From Acidisphaera sp. S103 (GTDB lineage: Bacteria > Pseudomonadota > Alphaproteobacteria > Acetobacterales > Acetobacteraceae), in assembly GCF_009765975.1 (NCBI RefSeq), contig NZ_LMUJ01000064.1, forward strand, positions 114,872 through 178,871: a stretch of 64,000 nt of DNA. Direction: 5' to 3'. How positions within the stretch are numbered: position 1 is the first letter of the stretch; every line of letters starts with the position of its first letter. Both the position numbers and the translations under genes were made by a program. Shown here one piece after another: positions 8,629 through 17,219 of the stretch. The notes beneath the pieces were generated by a model, which worked only from the letters and a program-made list of their open reading frames with translations, did not search any database and was not told where the DNA came from.

Positions 8629-9972
8629 ATGGCGAAACCTGCCGCGGGAGCGTTCCCGGGTAGCGGCACCGTATCAGCCGAAACGCTGGGCAAGGTGCTT
8701 TGGCGTATCCTGCCGTTTCTCTTTCTTTGCTATGTGGTCAACTATCTTGACCGGGTGAATGTTGGCCTGGCGGCGCTCGCCATGAACAAGGATTTGAACC
8801 TGAGTCCGTCTCAGTTTGGCTGGGGCGCCGGCTTGTTCTTCATCGGCTATTTCCTGTTTCAGATCCCAAGCAACCTTATGCTTCAGGCCGTTGGAGCTCG
8901 GCGCTGGATAGCCGTCATCATGGTGACCTGGGGGGTGATTTCAACCGCAACGGCCTTTGTCAGCGGGCCGATCACGTTTGGTCTTGCTCGATTTCTGCTG
9001 GGCATAGCGGAAGGCGGCTTCGTGCCGGGTGTTTTCCTGTACCTGACCCAATGGTTCCCGGGCGATTGGCGCGCGAAGGCCACCGCCACCTTTCTGGTCG
9101 GAATCCCTGTGGCCAGCATTATCGGCTCACCGATATCCGGGGGTCTTCTGTCAATGCACGAGATCGGCGGCCTTAGAAGTTGGCAGTTGCTTCTGATTTT
9201 GGAGGGCGTACCTGCCATTCTTCTAAGTCTTGCCTGCCTGTTCGTCCTGGTCGATCGCCCGGAGCAAGCGCCCTGGCTTGACCCCGAGGAAAAACAGCAA
9301 CTCATACATCGGCTCGACACGGAACGTCGGCAGATCGAACAGATTCATCGCTTCACGCTGGCGGAGACGCTGGCGAATGGGCGGGTCATCACACTGGCGG
9401 GGATCAATTTCTGTTCCATCATCGGCGGCTTTGGGGTGCAACTCTGGTTGCCGCAAATCATCAAGGGCTTTGGCCTGAACAACGCACAGGTCGGTTGGAT
9501 CAATGCGATCCCGTATGTGTTCGGCGCGGTTGCGATGATCCTGTGGGCGCGCAGTTCCGACCGGGCCACCGACCGCACATGGCACGTTGCGTCAACGACG
9601 CTGTTGGCGGCGGTGGGCCTGGCGATCGCGTCTTGTGTCGGTTCGCCAACATTGTCGCTGGTGGCATTGACCCTGACGATTGTTGGTACACTTTCGTTCC
9701 AAGCGACGTTCTGGGCCGTCCCCGCGACATTCTTGACCGGCCGAGCGGCGGCGGCTGGCATCGCGTTTATTGTGGCGGTCGGCAATCTTGGCGGGTTCGC
9801 GGGCCCTTATCTGATCGGCCGCGTCAAGGAAGCCACCAACAGCTACACGATCGCGCTGCTCGTGCTCGCCGGCTTCCTTGCCTGCAGCACGATCATGATG
9901 CTGATGCTCGGCAACCCCGCCAGAAGAGGCAGCACCGCCATTCGATTTGAAGAAGAAAAGGGAAGATCATGA
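8629..9972 (+). CDS. MFS transporter, anion:cation symporter-like
   Basis: 447-residue inner-membrane carrier with the LDRVNVGLAALAMNKDLNL signature of the anion:cation symporter branch, clearly related to the carrier at 2901. ATG 8629 has GGGAGAG about six bases upstream. Its stop overlaps the start of the SMP-30 gene by four bases (ATGA), so the two are translationally coupled: the carrier most likely imports the substrate, or the acid form of the substrate, of that lactonase. Probable substrate is an organic or sugar acid. Confidence 0.9.
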   Translation: MAKPAAGAFPGSGTVSAETLGKVLWRILPFLFLCYVVNYLDRVNVGLAALAMNKDLNLSPSQFGWGAGLFFIGYFLFQIPSNLMLQAVGARRWIAVIMVTWGVISTATAFVSGPITFGLARFLLGIAEGGFVPGVFLYLTQWFPGDWRAKATATFLVGIPVASIIGSPISGGLLSMHEIGGLRSWQLLLILEGVPAILLSLACLFVLVDRPEQAPWLDPEEKQQLIHRLDTERRQIEQIHRFTLAETLANGRVITLAGINFCSIIGGFGVQLWLPQIIKGFGLNNAQVGWINAIPYVFGAVAMILWARSSDRATDRTWHVASTTLLAAVGLAIASCVGSPTLSLVALTLTIVGTLSFQATFWAVPATFLTGRAAAAGIAFIVAVGNLGGFAGPYLIGRVKEATNSYTIALLVLAGFLACSTIMMLMLGNPARRGSTAIRFEEEKGRS

Positions 9973-10928
9973 CGAAAGACAACAGCCGGTGGGAGTCGAC
10001 GGCGCCGATCCGTTATCCAGACCCGAACATCGTTGTGCTGGACCCAAGATTCGAACGGCTGGTGCTGGGTCATGCCGCGATCGAACGGATCGTGACGGGA
10101 TGCCGGTTCACGGAAGGCCCTGCCTGGTTCGGCGACCTGCGTCAACTGGTGTTCAGCGACATTCCCAATGACTGCCTGATGCGCTGGGATGAGGAAACCG
10201 GCCAGGCTGGCCTGCTCCGCAAGCCCGCTGGGCACCCCGATGGCAACACGCGCGATCGGTTCGGCCGCCTGATCAGTGCCGAACTCGGGACAAGGCGGCT
10301 GACACGCACCGAATACGACGGCAGCGTCACCGTGCTGGCCGATCATTTCGAAGGCACAAGACTGACCGGCGCCAACGACGTGATCGTCAAATCCGACAAT
10401 TCCATCTGGTTCAGCGACAACGGCGCCGGAATTCGCGGCAATTACATGGGCGACAAGGCGTCGCAGGACCTGCCGTTCCGGGTGTATCGGATCGATGGCA
10501 CGACCGGTGAGATGACCATTGCTGTGGGTGACATGGAGCGGCCGAACGGACTGTGTTTCTCGCCGGATGAGTCCAAGCTGTATGTCGTCGATACGCCTTC
10601 GGGCCGGAAGACGACGCATGTCTACGACATGGCCGAAGATGGCCGGACGGCGCGCAACGGACGCGTGTTTTTCGACGGAACGCCGGGTTATGCCGACGGT
10701 ATCCGTTGCGACACCGAGGGGAATGTCTGGTGTGGCTTCTCCGGCGGCGCTGATCAGGACGGGGTCGCGGTGTTCGCACCGGATGGGACCCTGATCGGTC
10801 GCATCCTGCTGCCGGAACGTTGCGCCAACCTGTGCTTTGGCGGCCGCAAGCGCAACCGACTGTTCATGACCGCCAGCCAGTCGGTCTATGCGCTTTACGT
10901 CGAAGCCCAAGGCGCGCCGGGCGGGTAA
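9969..10928 (+). CDS. SMP-30/gluconolactonase family lactonase
   Basis: Six-bladed propeller hydrolase of the SMP-30/gluconolactonase/LRE-like group, 319 residues, which opens sugar-acid or other lactones. Metal ligands expected in the family are present: glutamate in FTEGPAW (E49), asparagine in RPNGLCF, aspartate in YADGIRC; the substrate-binding asparagine of GANDV (N136) is also there. Overlaps the MFS gene upstream by four bases and is followed after 18 bp by another MFS gene. No signal peptide, so it should act in the cytoplasm on imported lactone. Confidence 0.9.
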   Translation: MTKDNSRWESTAPIRYPDPNIVVLDPRFERLVLGHAAIERIVTGCRFTEGPAWFGDLRQLVFSDIPNDCLMRWDEETGQAGLLRKPAGHPDGNTRDRFGRLISAELGTRRLTRTEYDGSVTVLADHFEGTRLTGANDVIVKSDNSIWFSDNGAGIRGNYMGDKASQDLPFRVYRIDGTTGEMTIAVGDMERPNGLCFSPDESKLYVVDTPSGRKTTHVYDMAEDGRTARNGRVFFDGTPGYADGIRCDTEGNVWCGFSGGADQDGVAVFAPDGTLIGRILLPERCANLCFGGRKRNRLFMTASQSVYALYVEAQGAPGG

Positions 10929-10946
10929 ACACGGGAGGAGACGACA

Positions 10947-12200
10947 TTGGCACGGGGTCGGCTGACGCTCTATCTGCTCCTGTTCTTTCTGATCACGATC
11001 AATTACGCGGATCGCATCGCGCTTTCGATCGGTGCGGCGCCTATCGCGGCGGAATTCCATATCTCGCCTGTCGGCATGGGTTTCCTGTTCTCCTGCTTCC
11101 TGTGGAGCTACGTGTTGTGCCTGATCCCGTGGGGCATGATCACGGATCGCATCGGGATTCGCGCCGTCGGTGGCATCGGTATCGCGCTGTGGTCGGCCGC
11201 CACTGTGCTGACCGGCTTCGCGCCCGGTCTGGCGTGGCTGTTCGGGGCGCGTCTGGCCATGGGTGCCGGCGAGGCCAGTGCGTTTCCCGCGGCAGGCCGA
11301 GCGGTTCGCGAATGGGTGCCAGCCAGCGAGTATGGTTTGGCAAGCATGCTGGTCATCAGCGGCGGCTATGCCGGGCCGGCGATCGGATCGGTGCTGTTCG
11401 GCTGGTTCGCCACATCCCTGGGATGGCGCGGCGGATTTGTTGCCCTGGGTTGCATCGGCTTCCTGTGGTTGCTGGCGTCGCTGATGTGGTTCCGAAAGCC
11501 GTCGTCGTCCGCGAGCAACCCGGCGCCCGCACCGGTCGACCACCGGCCCAGCGGCCTTAGGGCGCTTCTGGCAAGCAGCACCATGTGGGGCCTGCTTCTG
11601 ACACAGGGCGCCTGCGTCTATTCGCACTACCTGTTCCTGACCTGGCTGCCGAGTTACCTGCAACTCACGCGCCACCTGACGATCCTCAAGACAGGGTTGT
11701 TTTCGGCGATACCGTTTGCCGTCACCGTGATCTGCAGCTTGGCCATAGCGGCGCTCAGCGATCGTCTGTTGCGCGGCCGAGACGGCCGGACCGGCCAACG
11801 GCGCTTGATGGTGGCCGGGATGATGCTGGTGTCCACCGTCGTGCTGCTGACACCGCTGGTCACCAACATTTGGCTTATTCTCGTCCTGGTCACGGTTTCA
11901 CTGACCGGAACCTCGGCGGCAACCGGATTGAACGCCGCGCTGCTGACCGATCTGCTGCCGTCGTCGTCGAATGCGGGAACGGCGAACAGCGTGTTGGTGG
12001 TGGGCGGCAATGCCTTCGGCATGCTGGCCCCGATCGTGACGGGCTATGTCATCGCCAGCACGGGACACTATGACGCCGCCTGGGTGATTTCCGGTGCGTT
12101 GCTGATAGCGGGTATGATCATCAGCATGACCATGACCCGGCGGCCGATCAGGGCAGGTGCGGATGTGATTGACCGGGCACCATCAGCGGCATCGGCATAA
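10947..12200 (+). CDS. MFS transporter
   Basis: 417-residue major facilitator with hydrophobic helices throughout. The ITINYADRIALSIGAAPIA segment after helix 1 places it near the D-galactonate/hexuronate type carriers but outside the closest group formed by the carriers at 2901 and 8629. The start is TTG 10947, six bases after GGGAGGAG; no ATG in a sensible position competes. It lies between two lactonase-type genes in a five-gene plus-strand run, so a second organic acid or lactone is a reasonable substrate. Confidence 0.87.
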   Translation: MARGRLTLYLLLFFLITINYADRIALSIGAAPIAAEFHISPVGMGFLFSCFLWSYVLCLIPWGMITDRIGIRAVGGIGIALWSAATVLTGFAPGLAWLFGARLAMGAGEASAFPAAGRAVREWVPASEYGLASMLVISGGYAGPAIGSVLFGWFATSLGWRGGFVALGCIGFLWLLASLMWFRKPSSSASNPAPAPVDHRPSGLRALLASSTMWGLLLTQGACVYSHYLFLTWLPSYLQLTRHLTILKTGLFSAIPFAVTVICSLAIAALSDRLLRGRDGRTGQRRLMVAGMMLVSTVVLLTPLVTNIWLILVLVTVSLTGTSAATGLNAALLTDLLPSSSNAGTANSVLVVGGNAFGMLAPIVTGYVIASTGHYDAAWVISGALLIAGMIISMTMTRRPIRAGADVIDRAPSAASA

Positions 12201-12213
12201 GGAGTGATATGTA

Positions 12214-13383
12214 ATGGCTGAAACCGTTGTTCTGTATGCCAGCGTGGGGCCGGAACTGACTCGATACGCCGTCGATGTCGATCGCGCCGAACTGCTGCGG
12301 CAGGAGTCGGTCACCGTCGCGGAAAACGTGCAATACGCCTGGCCGCATGTTTCGGGACGTTATCTATATGTCGCGTCGAGCAACAGCGCATCCGGGATGG
12401 GGCCGGTCGGCAACAGCCATCATGTCACCGCGTATTCAGTGCATCCGGAGTCTGGCGTGCTGGCGCCACATGGCGCGCCGATACCGCTGCCGACACGGCC
12501 GATCCATATGGCCACCGATATCGCGTCCACGCACATTTTGGCGGCCTTCAGCAATCCCGGTGCCTTCCGCGTCTACCGCATCAACGCCGATGCCACGCCG
12601 GGCGATGAAATCCAGCAGGCCGAACCGGTCGATCCCGGCATTTACCCGCATCAGGTGCGCGCGACCCTTGACGATAAGCACGTCATTCTGGTCACTCGCG
12701 GCCACAGTGCCGCGAAAGGCAAGCCGGAAGAACCGGGTGCGCTGAAGGTCTTCCGGTATGCCGATGGCCTGCTGAGCGATGAGGTCTCGATCGCCCCCAA
12801 CGGCGGCTATGGCTTCGGACCCCGTCATCTGGATTTTCATCCGTCCCAGCCTTGGGTTTATGTGTCGCTGGAGCGGCAGAACGCGTTGGCGATGTTTGGT
12901 ATTCAAAACGGCTTGTTGTCCACGGCCCCGCTTTTCACCAAGCCCACATTGGCAGCGCCCGGCGTGGGCGGGGTGCGGCAACTGGCGGGCACCGTCCATG
13001 TCCATCCCAACGGCCGGTTCGTGTATGCGGTCAACCGAGCGTCGGATACGACGGAATTCGAGGGGGCAAAGGTGTTCGCCGGTGGTGAAAACACCTTGGT
13101 GGTTTACGCGATCGACCCGGCGACCGGGGAGCCGACCGCGATCCAGCATATCGACACGGGCGGCATCCATTGCCGGACTTTTCATATCGATCCGTCGGGC
13201 CGTCTGCTGGTCGCCGCACATATCATGGCCATGTCGGTCCGCGAGGGCAGCGGGATACGCAGAATACCCGCCGGCCTGTCCGTTTTTCGCATAACCGAGG
13301 ACGGACGGCTGCATTTCCAGCGGGCATACGAAGTCGAAGTTGGCGACAAAACCATGTTCTGGATGGGCATGGTGACCCTGTAG
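12214..13383 (+). CDS. Seven-bladed propeller lactonase (YbhE/Pgl-like)
   Basis: 389-residue beta-propeller of the lactonase family that includes 6-phosphogluconolactonase YbhE. Repeating blade motifs are visible, among them AWPHVSGRYLYVASS, the GPRHLDFHPSQPWVYV blade and VHPNGRFVYAVNR. No signal peptide. Sits 13 bp after the MFS gene in the same direction as the SMP-30 gene, giving a carrier-lactonase-carrier-lactonase order. It probably hydrolyses a lactone, though many family members have no proven substrate. Confidence 0.83.
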   Translation: MAETVVLYASVGPELTRYAVDVDRAELLRQESVTVAENVQYAWPHVSGRYLYVASSNSASGMGPVGNSHHVTAYSVHPESGVLAPHGAPIPLPTRPIHMATDIASTHILAAFSNPGAFRVYRINADATPGDEIQQAEPVDPGIYPHQVRATLDDKHVILVTRGHSAAKGKPEEPGALKVFRYADGLLSDEVSIAPNGGYGFGPRHLDFHPSQPWVYVSLERQNALAMFGIQNGLLSTAPLFTKPTLAAPGVGGVRQLAGTVHVHPNGRFVYAVNRASDTTEFEGAKVFAGGENTLVVYAIDPATGEPTAIQHIDTGGIHCRTFHIDPSGRLLVAAHIMAMSVREGSGIRRIPAGLSVFRITEDGRLHFQRAYEVEVGDKTMFWMGMVTL

Positions 13384-13446
13384 AGCCTTGCATGACCACG
13401 ATCGACCCACGACATTCGGTTCACGCCTGAAGGAACGGTGCCGCCG

Positions 13447-13752
13447 ATGCCTGACATCACCACCCACTCCGACACCAAGACCGACATAAAAGTCGAGCGT
13501 CCCCGTCTCCACAAAGTAATTTTGGTCAATGACGACTTCACGCCCCGGGAATTCGTCGTGATGGTTCTGAAGGCGGAATTTCGTATGGGGGAAGACCAGG
13601 CCCACCGTGTGATGGTAACGGCCCATCGGCGCGGCGCGTGCGTGGTCGCTGTCTACACAAAGGATGTGGCGGAAGCCAAGGCGACGAACGCGACGGACGC
13701 CGGTCGGCGCAAGGGTTATCCGTTGCTGTTTACCACCGAACCCGAGGAATAG
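13447..13752 (+). CDS. clpS: ATP-dependent Clp protease adaptor ClpS paralogue
   Basis: 101-residue ClpS, the adaptor that binds N-degron substrates and delivers them to ClpA/ClpP. The core VILVNDDFTPREFVV contains the conserved NDD and the peptide-binding pocket region, and the segment RRGACVVAVYTKDVAEAKA carries the VAE motif used for ClpA docking. The YPLLFTTEPEE end resembles the second ClpS copy found in many alphaproteobacteria (ClpS2). The ATG at 13447 is preferred over GTG 13438, which is too close to the AAGGA. No clpA is nearby, so it is an orphan within catabolic genes. Confidence 0.9.
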   Translation: MPDITTHSDTKTDIKVERPRLHKVILVNDDFTPREFVVMVLKAEFRMGEDQAHRVMVTAHRRGACVVAVYTKDVAEAKATNATDAGRRKGYPLLFTTEPEE

Positions 13753-13867
13753 TCCGATTGGCAGCCGCCGCGGTTTTACCCGCGGCCGGATTTGCGGCAC
13801 GCTACGTGTCGTGCCCAACACGGGCGGAAGGAAATCAAGACATGTCACCAATGACCGGAGGACGGCC

Positions 13868-14692
13868 ATGAAAGTCAGCACCATGATCCGTCCCGATCCC
13901 ACTGTTCAACCGCATGACCGGCTACTCGCTCGCATGGCCGATTATGCCCGGCGCATCGAAGCCGGCGGTTTCCCCGGCATATGGGTCGGCGACTCGCTGG
14001 GCCGAGGTCGGGCCACCCTGGATCCGTTGATTGAGCTATCGGTCGTTGCCGCCGTCACCGAACGGGTGGAACTCGGCATTTCCGTGCTGCAACTCCCGTT
14101 GCGCAACCCAATCGAGCTCGCCCACCGGGTCCAATCCGTCCAGGCCCTATCCGGTGGCCGCCTGCGGCTGGGCGTGGGCAGCGGCTCGACGCGCGCGGAC
14201 TTCGAGCTTCTGGGCTACGACTATGACCATCGCTTCGGCATCATGAAGCGTTCACTGGAAACCATGCGGCACGCGTGGCGCGGTGAAGCGGTCAACTCAG
14301 GCGGCACCCTGTCGGTGTGGCCGGGCTGCGAGGGCGGACCACCGATCCTGATGGGCGCCTGGCGCAGTCCGCGCTGGATCACCTTCGCCGCGCAGGAATG
14401 CCAGGGGTGGACGCCCTCGGGCCGCTACAGCAGTTGGGACGACCTTGAGTTGGGTATGAAGATCTACCGCGAGGCCGGCGGCACCAACGCCGTGCTTGCC
14501 AACGTCGCTGTCGACCTGGGCGACCGGCCCGAATCCGCCAGCCTGAAGGAGGTAACAACCTCCCTGGCCTGTCCGCCGGACGAGGCCCGCCGGCGGTTGA
14601 AGCGTATCGAGCAGATTGGTTTCGATGAGGTGCTTCTGGTGTCGCATTCCAGTGTGCTGGAGGACATCGAGCGGGTGCGCGATTTCCTCTAG
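13868..14692 (+). CDS. LLM-class flavin-dependent oxidoreductase
   Basis: 274-residue luciferase-like TIM-barrel oxidoreductase. Family features include FPGIWVGDSLGRG near the N-terminus, ELGISVLQLPLRNPIELAHRV and GGRLRLGVGSGSTRADF. ATG 13868 is preceded by GGAGGA; the open frame to 13664 overlaps clpS and is not used. It is shorter than most family members (about 330), lacking part of the C-terminal insertion region. The stop codon TAG (14690-14692) lies at the edge of a palindromic repeat. Cofactor (FMN or F420) and substrate are unknown. Confidence 0.83.
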   Translation: MKVSTMIRPDPTVQPHDRLLARMADYARRIEAGGFPGIWVGDSLGRGRATLDPLIELSVVAAVTERVELGISVLQLPLRNPIELAHRVQSVQALSGGRLRLGVGSGSTRADFELLGYDYDHRFGIMKRSLETMRHAWRGEAVNSGGTLSVWPGCEGGPPILMGAWRSPRWITFAAQECQGWTPSGRYSSWDDLELGMKIYREAGGTNAVLANVAVDLGDRPESASLKEVTTSLACPPDEARRRLKRIEQIGFDEVLLVSHSSVLEDIERVRDFL

Positions 14693-14724
14693 AGCGCGCT
14701 GACTGTGAACGGTCAGTGCGCTCT
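14691..14724. repeat. Hairpin, 13-bp arms
   Basis: Arms AGAGCGCGCTGAC (14691-14703) and GTCAGTGCGCTCT (14712-14724) pair with one mismatch around an eight-base loop. It begins inside the stop codon of the monooxygenase gene and could end its transcript, though no T-run follows. First of three adjacent palindromes. Confidence 0.6.
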
Positions 14725-14729
14725 AACTC

Positions 14730-14789
14730 TTTGTTTGATCGCGTGATTCACGCCCTGTTGGCGTTCCGCCCAGGGCGACCACGCGCTAG
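14730..14789 (+). repeat. Dispersed intergenic repeat, copy 1
   Basis: About 60 bp starting TTTGTTTGATCGCGTGATTC and ending with CTAG. An inverted copy of similar length is at 62309-62368, with TTTGTTTGATCGC, TGATTCACGC and CGTTCCGCCCAG blocks shared exactly. Lies between a monooxygenase and a thioesterase gene. The pair shows a dispersed non-coding repeat family of this genome. Confidence 0.75.
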
Positions 14790-14843
14790 TGCCCCGAATC
14801 TGAAGTTCGCCACAGCGGGCGAACTTCAGATTCGGGACACTAG
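14786..14843. repeat. Near-perfect long palindrome ending in CTAG
   Basis: Left arm 14786-14811 and right arm 14818-14843 are complementary at 25 of 26 positions around a short loop; both ends are CTAG. Its left end overlaps the right end of the dispersed repeat copy 1. A transcript through it would form a very stable stem. Confidence 0.75.
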
Positions 14844-14860
14844 CTCTTTGTTTTCAGTGG

Positions 14861-14918
14861 CCTGCCGATCCCAGAAATCCGTCGCAAAATGCGACGAACT
14901 TCTGGGGCAGGACACTAG
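14861..14918. repeat. Third palindrome, overlapping a stop codon
   Basis: CCTGCC and CCAGAAATCCGTCGCA on the left pair imperfectly with TGCGACGAACTTCTGG and GGCAGG on the right, followed by GACACTAG as in the preceding palindrome. The final CTAG (14915-14918) contains the stop codon of the minus-strand thioesterase gene. Confidence 0.6.
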
Positions 14919-15766
14919 CTGCTGGATCCGAGTAACGCGGCCGCTTGTTGGCGGATTTCCTCTGGCCAACGGGCGGGACGGCGCGCGTCGAGATCGAGAT
15001 TCACGCCGAACTGGCTGAGCCGCGCGACTTCGGTGTCCGTTCGCGGGTCGGCCATGCGATGGATCATGCGCAACGAGGAGCCGCCGAAGTGACCAATGCC
15101 GGTCTGGACCAGGTACGGCACATCCAGTCGCAAGACGCCAGAGATCTGCAAAATCAGTTCGAAGGTTGAAAAGCCCCGCCGCTGCTGCTGCATGAAGGTG
15201 CTGTCCATGCCGATGGCGGCGCCGAACTGACCAGACGCGTTGGAAAAGCGATGCACGATCGCACCGAGGGCGAAATGGCCAGACGCGTCGACGTCGCCGG
15301 CCTTGACCCGTCCGCGTGCGGTGGGGATGAAACCGTCTGTCGTGGCGGGATCGGACCGGGGTTCGGCAGCCGGACCGTTCCAGCCCGCGATGCGGGATTC
15401 GACGGTGCTGCGTTGTTGCGATGTCAGTGGGGCCGCGGACAGGTCCCAGTGTTCATCGAACCAGGTCACGACCTCACCGTTGGTCGAATCGATAAAACGA
15501 TGGCCGAGGCGCAAGCCGTCCTCGAGGCCGAGCGCGGCGCTTTCGACATGGAAGCTGGCGCCGGCACGGAGTTCGCGGGCGAAGCGGGCGCTGATCCGGC
15601 GGGGAACATCACCTCGGTGCGAGAGATGGTTGATGCCGAGTGCGTCGGCGAGATTGGCTTCCGCCTCTTCCAGCCGGTCAAAGTAATAGGCGACCGTGAA
15701 ATGTTCGGTGACGTCGCACTGCCAGGGCGGTACCGCACCGCGATAGGTCTCAATCCAATTGGTCAT
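14915..15766 (-). CDS. Thioesterase family protein, double hot-dog
   Basis: 283-residue acyl-CoA thioesterase-like protein. Two hot-dog-like halves are recognisable: an N-terminal half with GAVPPWQCDVTEHFTVAYYF and RFARELRAGASFHVESAALGL, and a C-terminal half with VKAGDVDASGHFALGAIVHRF and LRLDVPYLVQTGIGHFG. The first resembles 4-hydroxybenzoyl-CoA thioesterases and those attached to carnitine dehydrogenases (DVTEHF near the catalytic Asp position). ATG 15766 has AAGGTGG upstream. The stop is contributed by a repeat end. Divergent from the serine hydrolase gene. Confidence 0.78.
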   Translation of the reverse strand: MTNWIETYRGAVPPWQCDVTEHFTVAYYFDRLEEAEANLADALGINHLSHRGDVPRRISARFARELRAGASFHVESAALGLEDGLRLGHRFIDSTNGEVVTWFDEHWDLSAAPLTSQQRSTVESRIAGWNGPAAEPRSDPATTDGFIPTARGRVKAGDVDASGHFALGAIVHRFSNASGQFGAAIGMDSTFMQQQRRGFSTFELILQISGVLRLDVPYLVQTGIGHFGGSSLRMIHRMADPRTDTEVARLSQFGVNLDLDARRPARWPEEIRQQAAALLGSSS

Positions 15767-15979
15767 CGTTCCACCTTAACACGTCTTTGCAGCACGGCCC
15801 GCGGCGCCAAGGATCGATGAAGAGTCCGTGACACTTCCCCTGTCGTTGCGCGTGTTCCGCAGGGCTACCGCATCGCGTCGTTTTCGTCCATTCGGTGTCG
15901 CTGGATTGACCCTGTCGCCGCTGTCCGACAGGCTTACGGCGTTCCAGGCATAGACACCCGAGGAACCGGGAGACACGAT

Positions 15980-17200
15980 ATGACCGACAAACCCGCGTTG
16001 CCTCGCGCCGAACCGGAAGCGGTTGGCATGTCGTCCGTTCGGCTAGCCAGGATCGTTACTGCACTCAACAGAGAAATCGAAGCCGGCCAATTGCCTGGCG
16101 CGGTTATCGCGATCGCTCGGCGGGGGCATCTGGTTTTCCATGAGGCGGTTGGTTCCCTGGGTCCGGATCGAAACACCCCGATGCCGCTTGATGCCTTGTT
16201 CGCCATGGCTTCCATGACCAAGCCGGTCACCGGCGTGGCCGGGCTGATGCTGTGGGAGGAAGGACGCCTAGGGCTGGCCGATCCGATCGAGCGGTTCCTG
16301 CCGCAACTCGGCGACCGGCGCGTCGCGATGCTGACGGAAGGCGTCCTTGCCGGACGCGGGCCGATCGAAACGGTGCCGGTCGAGCGATCAATCACGATAC
16401 AGGACCTGATGCGTCATACCTCCGGCCTGACCTATGGGGGACGCGGCACGACGGCGGTGCATGCGCTGTACCCGGCATCTTCCAACGTCGCGGGCGCCAG
16501 TTTGGATGCGGCTTCGTTTCTCGATGGGCTGGCGGCGGCGCCGTTGCTGTATCAACCGGGGACCGTGTGGGATTATGGGCTTTCCATCGACGTCATCGGC
16601 CTGGTCGTGGAGGCGATTTCCGGCCAGACCCTGGGTGCGTTCCTGGAACAGCGGTTATTCCAACCGCTTGGTATGGTGGACACCAGCTTTCAGGTGCCGC
16701 GGGACAAAGTGGCGCGCCTCGCCCGTCCGCTGCCGCGCGATCCCGATACCGGCGCGGCGCAGGTGGTGCCGGATCGCACCCAGGCATTGCGGTTCGAATG
16801 CGGCGGCGGGGGGTTGGTGTCGAGCGCGCTGGATTACCTGCGTTTCGCGCAGATGCTGTTGGGTGGCGGCGTGTTGGGCGAAACGCGCATCCTGGGCCGC
16901 AAAACCGTTGAAGCGATGCGTACCAACCGTGTGACCCCTGACATCGAGAACCGGATCGCCGAACTTGATCCCAATGCGGAAGGGTATGGTTTTGGTTTGA
17001 CGGTCGCGGTTCGGGAGAAGGTCAGCACCCTGATGGGCAGCCCGGGGGAATTTTACTGGAACGGCGCCTATGGGACGCTGTGGTGGGCCGATCCGGCGGA
17101 GGATCTTGCGGTGGTGTTCATGGCTCAGGTGCCCGGCGAGCAGAAGCGGCGGTTTCGGGTGCTGATCAATGCGCTGGTCTATCAGGCGCTGGCGGAATGA
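15980..17200 (+). CDS. Serine hydrolase of the class C beta-lactamase fold
   Basis: 406-residue beta-lactamase/D-alanyl carboxypeptidase-fold hydrolase, EstB-like. The nucleophile motif SMTK is at residues 78-81 and a tyrosine motif lies in VWDYGLSIDVIG. The third box is atypical, with a GAYGT sequence in place of K/HTG, which is common in the esterase members. No signal peptide, so a cytoplasmic esterase is more likely than antibiotic hydrolysis. ATG 15980 follows GGGAG by eight bases. It is 19 bp upstream of the enolase-superfamily gene and probably co-transcribed with it. Confidence 0.85.
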   Translation: MTDKPALPRAEPEAVGMSSVRLARIVTALNREIEAGQLPGAVIAIARRGHLVFHEAVGSLGPDRNTPMPLDALFAMASMTKPVTGVAGLMLWEEGRLGLADPIERFLPQLGDRRVAMLTEGVLAGRGPIETVPVERSITIQDLMRHTSGLTYGGRGTTAVHALYPASSNVAGASLDAASFLDGLAAAPLLYQPGTVWDYGLSIDVIGLVVEAISGQTLGAFLEQRLFQPLGMVDTSFQVPRDKVARLARPLPRDPDTGAAQVVPDRTQALRFECGGGGLVSSALDYLRFAQMLLGGGVLGETRILGRKTVEAMRTNRVTPDIENRIAELDPNAEGYGFGLTVAVREKVSTLMGSPGEFYWNGAYGTLWWADPAEDLAVVFMAQVPGEQKRRFRVLINALVYQALAE

Positions 17201-17219
17201 CTAGGTTGGAGGAATCGTT

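Noticed and set aside
9843-11798. A 651-codon minus-strand open frame
   Set aside because: Antisense to three plus-strand genes with intact family motifs; no domain recognised.
14691-14918. CRISPR array
   Set aside because: The repeated structures are palindromes of different sequence without regular spacers, and no cas genes are near.
14730-14918. Miniature transposon with transposase
   Set aside because: No transposase gene is in the window and no target duplication is visible, so it is listed only as a repeat.
15980-17200. Antibiotic-resistance beta-lactamase
   Set aside because: No signal peptide and an altered third active-site box make a cytoplasmic esterase more likely.
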